DNA of 64,000 bases, taken from positions 18,523,001-18,587,000 of the forward strand of contig JAPTOF010000007.1 in assembly GCA_028554755.1 (NCBI GenBank). The letters run 5' to 3'. The notes beneath the pieces are model-generated. The model made no database searches. It saw only the letters and a list, made by a program, of their open reading frames with translations, and was not told the DNA's origin. Numbering within the stretch: position 1 is the stretch's first letter; every line of letters starts with the position of its first letter. The DNA comes from Cordia subcordata. Lineage: Eukaryota; Streptophyta; Magnoliopsida; Boraginales; Cordiaceae. This document shows, in pieces, positions 60,570-64,000 of this stretch. A program made the position numbers and the translations under genes.

Positions 60570-60672
60570 AGAAGACTTATAGTGGTTCTCCACCTAAGCT
60601 TATTAATGACTCGAATTTGATACTTATAAATTCTAAATGAAAGGTGTTATTACTGAGCTACACTCTTTTGTC
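60570..60672 (-). mobile_element. tRNA-derived SINE-like relic
   Basis: On the minus strand: GTGTAGCTCAGTAATAACACC (box-A-like), then about 35 bases later TCAAATTCGAGTC (box-B-like), the spacing and order of a tRNA-derived SINE head. It starts within about ten bases of the copia LTR remnant at 60679. Its 3' end is unclear. Confidence 0.5.
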
Positions 60673-60678
60673 CTTTAG

Positions 60679-60740
60679 TTATTCTTATCAATACACTAGA
60701 CCCCCTTGTTAGGGTGAGCCACTCACAAATAATCCTATTA
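60679..60740 (+). repeat. Copia LTR, second half
   Basis: 62 bp aligning to the 5' LTR from its base 73 or 74 to its end: TATTCTTAT, CCCCCTTGTTAGGGTGAG, ACTCACAAATAATCC, TATTA. Similarity ends exactly where the 5' LTR ends. The next five bases CCTTT (60741-60745) equal those left of the 5' LTR. The 3' LTR at 54427-54497 lacks precisely this part. Confidence 0.85.
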
Positions 60741-60745
60741 CCTTT

Positions 60746-61152
60746 CCTATCTTCCATACTCATCCCAAGAAAGATCCCCTTATGTCGCCATTCCTAGATC
60801 ACCCTTAAATCTTTGCTGACACCAAAACTTAAATTCTCCTGTATAAAAACGTATTTTGAGGATATTTTTTAATTTAAAACATTCATTAGTTTCATTTAAC
60901 AATAAATTATGTGTTATAGGCCCATTAAAAGTAAACATTGAATCCACCCATGACTTTACGAAGATAAAAGTAACAGAAAAACTATCTTGCATCCCATCAA
61001 TTTAATTTCACTACCTATTAATATTAGTACTAATTAATACTATTTCCACGATAGTCGCAACTTATGATGTTGCTACCTGGAACTACCCACGACCACCTAG
61101 GCAAAAAGAGGACTCCAAAAAATAATTATCTTTAGAAATATGCTTAGTATTA
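60746..61152. other. Intergenic, nothing recognised
   Basis: AT-rich; no gene or repeat boundary is seen. Confidence 0.5.
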
Positions 61153-61681
61153 TGCTCCGTTTGTTTCACGCTAAACATTTTTCTAGAAAATGTGTTTTGC
61201 ATTTTTTAGTGTTTGATTGGTAAAGGAGAAAAAGTCAACAGAAAATATTTTTTGATCAATAAAAAATAAGACGATTTTTCTTAAAACTATTTACCTTTTC
61301 TAAAAATAGAAAAATATTTTCCACACATTTATCAAATTCCCTCACCAGCCACATATCACATCCCCCCATCGCTAGCCCCCCCCCCCGACCTACCCCCAAC
61401 CTAACCCCTAGGCCCCGGATCCTAGCACCCTGGCCCCGAGGCGGCCCGACCCTGATGCCTCAACCGACGGCCCCTAGGCCTCAGGATTGTGCATTGGGGG
61501 CTGAGGGCCCGGGCCACTGGGCATGGGCCTTTGCGCTGGGCCCTAGCCACCGGGGTAGCCCTGCCAACACACATAAATATATTTTTTGGTGTTATTAAAA
61601 ATATTTTTCAATTCATTTTTATTGTGGAAAATATGGAAACATTTTTTAAAACAAGTTATTTTTCATGAAACAAATGGAGCC
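61153..61681. mobile_element. MITE-like element with a GC-rich core
   Basis: The left end CTCCGTTTGTTTCACG and the right end, read inversely, GGCTCCATTTGTTTCATG form imperfect terminal inverted repeats. Inner arms are also inverse (TTTTCTAGAAAATGTG versus ATTTTTAAAACAAG). The core at 61375-61565 is extremely G/C-rich (C runs, GGCCCC/GGGCC motifs), contrasting with everything around it. No target duplication was found. Confidence 0.6.
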
Positions 61682-63345
61682 TTGTGCATAAAACATTTTC
61701 TACATCAAGCACGATGTGTTTTTTTTCCTTTTTCAAGAAGTATATTTATGGAGAAAGAAAATTTGTACTAACTAGCATGAAGGTTATATATTATCATCAG
61801 GAAAAAACTTCCAATTGGACCGCCCAAGGACCACCCCCGTGAAAATGACGGATCCCGGTTGAATTTTTGGCTTGAGTGATGCTAGACCAACAAGTGACCG
61901 ATAGCCAACGTTAATGTCATTAAAGTAATAGAAAACTAGCAAGCATGTGTCCCATCGTTAAGTTTCTGAAATATGCACGCCCGTATTGGTATCTACTGCT
62001 ATTTCCATCAAAGTACCAATCAGCTTATATATATTGTTGCTGGGTTCCATTGTTGCCATCCCAAATCACGTACGCGTGATCACTCGGATGAAAAGATGGT
62101 TAGGCACGAATAAAATTTGATTCACCCTCTTAAATAAATAAACAATTGTATCCCAAAATTGTTATGTTGCTATTAGGTAAAGTAGCCATGATCTAATACT
62201 ATACCTACGCTCAATTAATTTTCTGTGATATGCCAATGTTGGCACTAATAGTATTTGGTGTTTGTTTGATCTAGCTTTTGGACACTTAAAAATCCTTCTT
62301 GCGAGTTTAAGAATTAAACTTAAAAGACTTTTTAGATAAAAGTCAAACTTCAAAATGATTAAGCAAAATTTTAAAAACTCCAAATATGTATATATATCTG
62401 TGATGTTCAAAAAAAGAAAAAACTTTTACGACACTGTTTATACATTTTTTTTGCTTTAAAAATTAAAAGTATCAAGACATATTTTTGAAATCCAAAATTG
62501 CCCCCTTTTTTTTTCCCTCCTTCCCGGAAAACACCCATCCATTTTTTTAAAATCCTCCATATTATTCTCAAAATAACTAAAAGTCTAATAACTAACTAAA
62601 ACTCTACTGCTGCTCTCCAGCCAAGCCAAACAGATCCTCAATCTGCATGTTGACAACTCATATTGGAGCTACCTCGGATTAGACATGACGACTCATGAGG
62701 AGAAAAAAACGTAAGGTGTACCTAAAATATGATTACCACTCTTACTACCTAACATTGAGTTTCACCGTAGAGTTAATTGTTGTTAGATGAAATACCTCAA
62801 TATATTAAATACTAATCACTATAAAACTTACTATCTATCAATATGAGAGAATTGTATTTATTTTATAACATATTTTTGGGTAACTTGCACCAAATTCTCA
62901 TATAATTTATTATAAGTGCATGTTATTTCTTATAATTTCAAGGGAAGTACGAGTAACATACACTTATGACAAACCACAAGGGAATTTTGCATTCATTTCG
63001 AAAATACATGAGTTAACATACACTTATAATAAATTATAAGGGGATTCGATATATTTTACCCTACTTCCTTTCAGGTAGAAACTACCTTGAGCATTAAATT
63101 AAAGTCGACGAAATTCGTGGGCATGACAACTGATATGAAAAACAAAAATTAGCATATTAAAGAGAAGTTAATCATATGTAGATAGACAAGATTATATCAT
63201 GCCACTAATACCACATCTGGAAGTATAAAATTTTATTCTACAATTGTTGGTATCAAGTGCAGTAACTCACATTTTTACAAAGACCCAAAAAAAAAAAAAA
63301 AAACAGTGTGGGTAAATATAATTGAGATAAATGCACCCTGCAGTT
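61682..63345. other. Intergenic between PIN5 and the P450
   Basis: No gene is seen. 62258-62640 may be another decayed MITE (GTGTTTGTTTGATCTAGC on the left, AAGCCAAACAGATCC on the right). Around 62885-63050 a short phrase (ACATACACTTAT(A/G)A(C/T)AAA, with CATAA(T/G)TTATAAG) recurs in inverted and direct forms. Confidence 0.4.
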
Positions 63346-63350
63346 TATCT

Positions 63351-63357
63351 ATATAAA
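63351..63357 (+). promoter_or_regulatory. TATA box of the P450 gene
   Basis: CTATATAAAG lies about 55 bp before the start codon, leaving room for a 5' UTR of 20-25 nt. Confidence 0.75.
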
Positions 63358-63409
63358 GAACCAACTTTATATATCATATACTCAACATATCATATCCTTC
63401 ACCACACAC

Positions 63410-63742
63410 ATGGATTACTTTTCCATGTATTTCTACACTGACATGGCTGGAATCCTTGTTCTGTTATTCATTTTCAGATACCTCTCAAGGAGGTACAGAA
63501 GCATTAATGGCGAAAACCCTTCACCACCTGAAGTAGGTGGTGCGTGGCCAATAATAGGCCACCTTCACCTCCTAAGAGCAAATAATCAACTTGTTTACAA
63601 AACATTAGGCTCATTAGCCGATATGTGCGGGCCAGTCTTCACCGTCAGGCTCGGCGTTCGGGACGCCATTGTCGTCAGCAGCTCTCAGGTGGCTAAGGAA
63701 ATATTCACCACCCATGACCTTGCTGCATCATCTCGTCCACAG
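63410..63742 (+). CDS. CYP82-like cytochrome P450, N-terminal part
   Basis: The ATG at 63410 opens 111 codons: an N-terminal membrane anchor (about residues 8-24), a basic stop-transfer (RYLSRRYRS), a Pro-rich hinge (PSPPEVGGAWPIIGHLHLL, about 37-55), then the start of the P450 fold (KTLGSLADMCGPVFTVRLG, VVSSSQVAKEIFTTHDLAASSRPQ). The wording GGAWPIIGHLHLL and TTHDLA..SSRP is typical of CYP82 enzymes, which act in specialised metabolism at the ER with NADPH-P450 reductase. The frame stops making P450 sequence right after SSRPQ. What follows is AT-rich and transposon-like, although CAG|GTAGGG would be a good splice donor. CYP82 genes normally have one intron, much further downstream. Heme-binding and I-helix parts lie beyond the window or are lost. 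Confidence 0.85.
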
Positions 63743-63743
63743 G

Positions 63744-64000
63744 TAGGGATGTACATGATTTGATTTGGTTTAGTTTCGATCATATTTCAAACTGGTTTTA
63801 TATCATGTATATAACCAAAATTGGTTTATCGTTGGTCTGGTTTCGGTTGTTTACACCAAAAAAAAGAAAAAAAAAAAGAGTACAAAAATTTCATAAAAAA
63901 TTGAAAAAACAAGTCGATTGTAATCATATTATAAATTCAACGTTGTGGAATTTTACTACTAAAACAAAACACAAGTATAACTATAGATTAGTGGTTAAAA
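63744..64000. mobile_element. Possible hAT-type insertion in the P450 exon (left end only)
   Basis: It begins TAGGGATGTACATGA, like hAT termini such as TAGGGGTGAGCA at 35823. Repeated (T)TTGGTTT/AACCAAA motifs and A-rich sequence follow, resembling a subterminal region. The other end is outside the window, so neither the inverted repeat nor the 8-bp duplication can be verified. The alternative is a genuine, unusually placed intron. Confidence 0.45.

Noticed and set aside
1..64000. CRISPR arrays, operons, rRNA genes, prophage or toxin-antitoxin systems
   Set aside because: None seen. The window is plant nuclear DNA, and the regular repeats present are microsatellites or transposon units.

Overview
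The window is nuclear DNA of a flowering plant, most likely a eudicot. The evidence is AT-rich sequence, genes split by GT-AG introns, plant-specific families (VAL-type B3 repressor, ATL RING-H2 ligase, short PIN carrier, CYP82-like P450, telobox Myb) and a dense load of plant transposons (Copia, Gypsy chromovirus, TRIM, hAT, Helitron, Tourist-type MITEs, LINE tails). The species cannot be named from the sequence alone. Nothing prokaryotic is present: no operons, CRISPR, rRNA or intact tRNA.

Layout. 1-8.9 kb: the 3' end of a telobox Myb (TRF-like) gene on + (1250-1854), then MITEs and local duplications. 8999-9541 (+): an intronless ATL-type RING-H2 E3 ligase gene. 11830-19892 (-): a complete VAL1/VAL2-type repressor of 13 exons and 840 codons (PHD-like, B3, CW, EAR); its introns carry a non-autonomous hAT element and a palindromic MITE. 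20-57 kb: a transposon-rich stretch. It holds a 332-bp Helitron, two LINE RNase H tails, a 5'-truncated Copia, a tandem TRIM array (34366-41064) interrupted by a 4.4-kb hAT element, a structurally complete but coding-degenerate Gypsy chromovirus (41338-47534), a degenerate Copia (49449 onward) and a 2.4-kb Helitron (54498-56877). 56942-59776 (-): a complete five-exon PIN5-type auxin carrier gene. 63410 to the end (+): the start of a CYP82-like P450 whose first exon stops abruptly at what looks like a transposon terminus or an unusual intron.

The most striking structure is the Copia at 49449. Its 3' LTR seems cut in two: the first half is at 54427-54497 and the missing second half at 60679-60740. 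CCTTT flanks the whole span on both sides, as a target-site duplication would. The 6.2 kb between the halves begins with a Helitron 5' terminus and contains the intact, intron-bearing PIN5 gene, so the gene may have arrived by Helitron capture or another transposition. A second notable structure is the TRIM array: five complete 177-bp LTRs plus two partial ones, all in one orientation and sharing LTRs, flanked as a unit by GTCAG.

The host genes are not functionally linked in any evident way. They are ordinary single plant genes (chromatin repression, ubiquitination, auxin homeostasis, specialised oxidation) spaced by repeats. Exon boundaries were worked out by hand from splice consensus, reading-frame continuity and known domain order; transcript data would be needed to confirm them.
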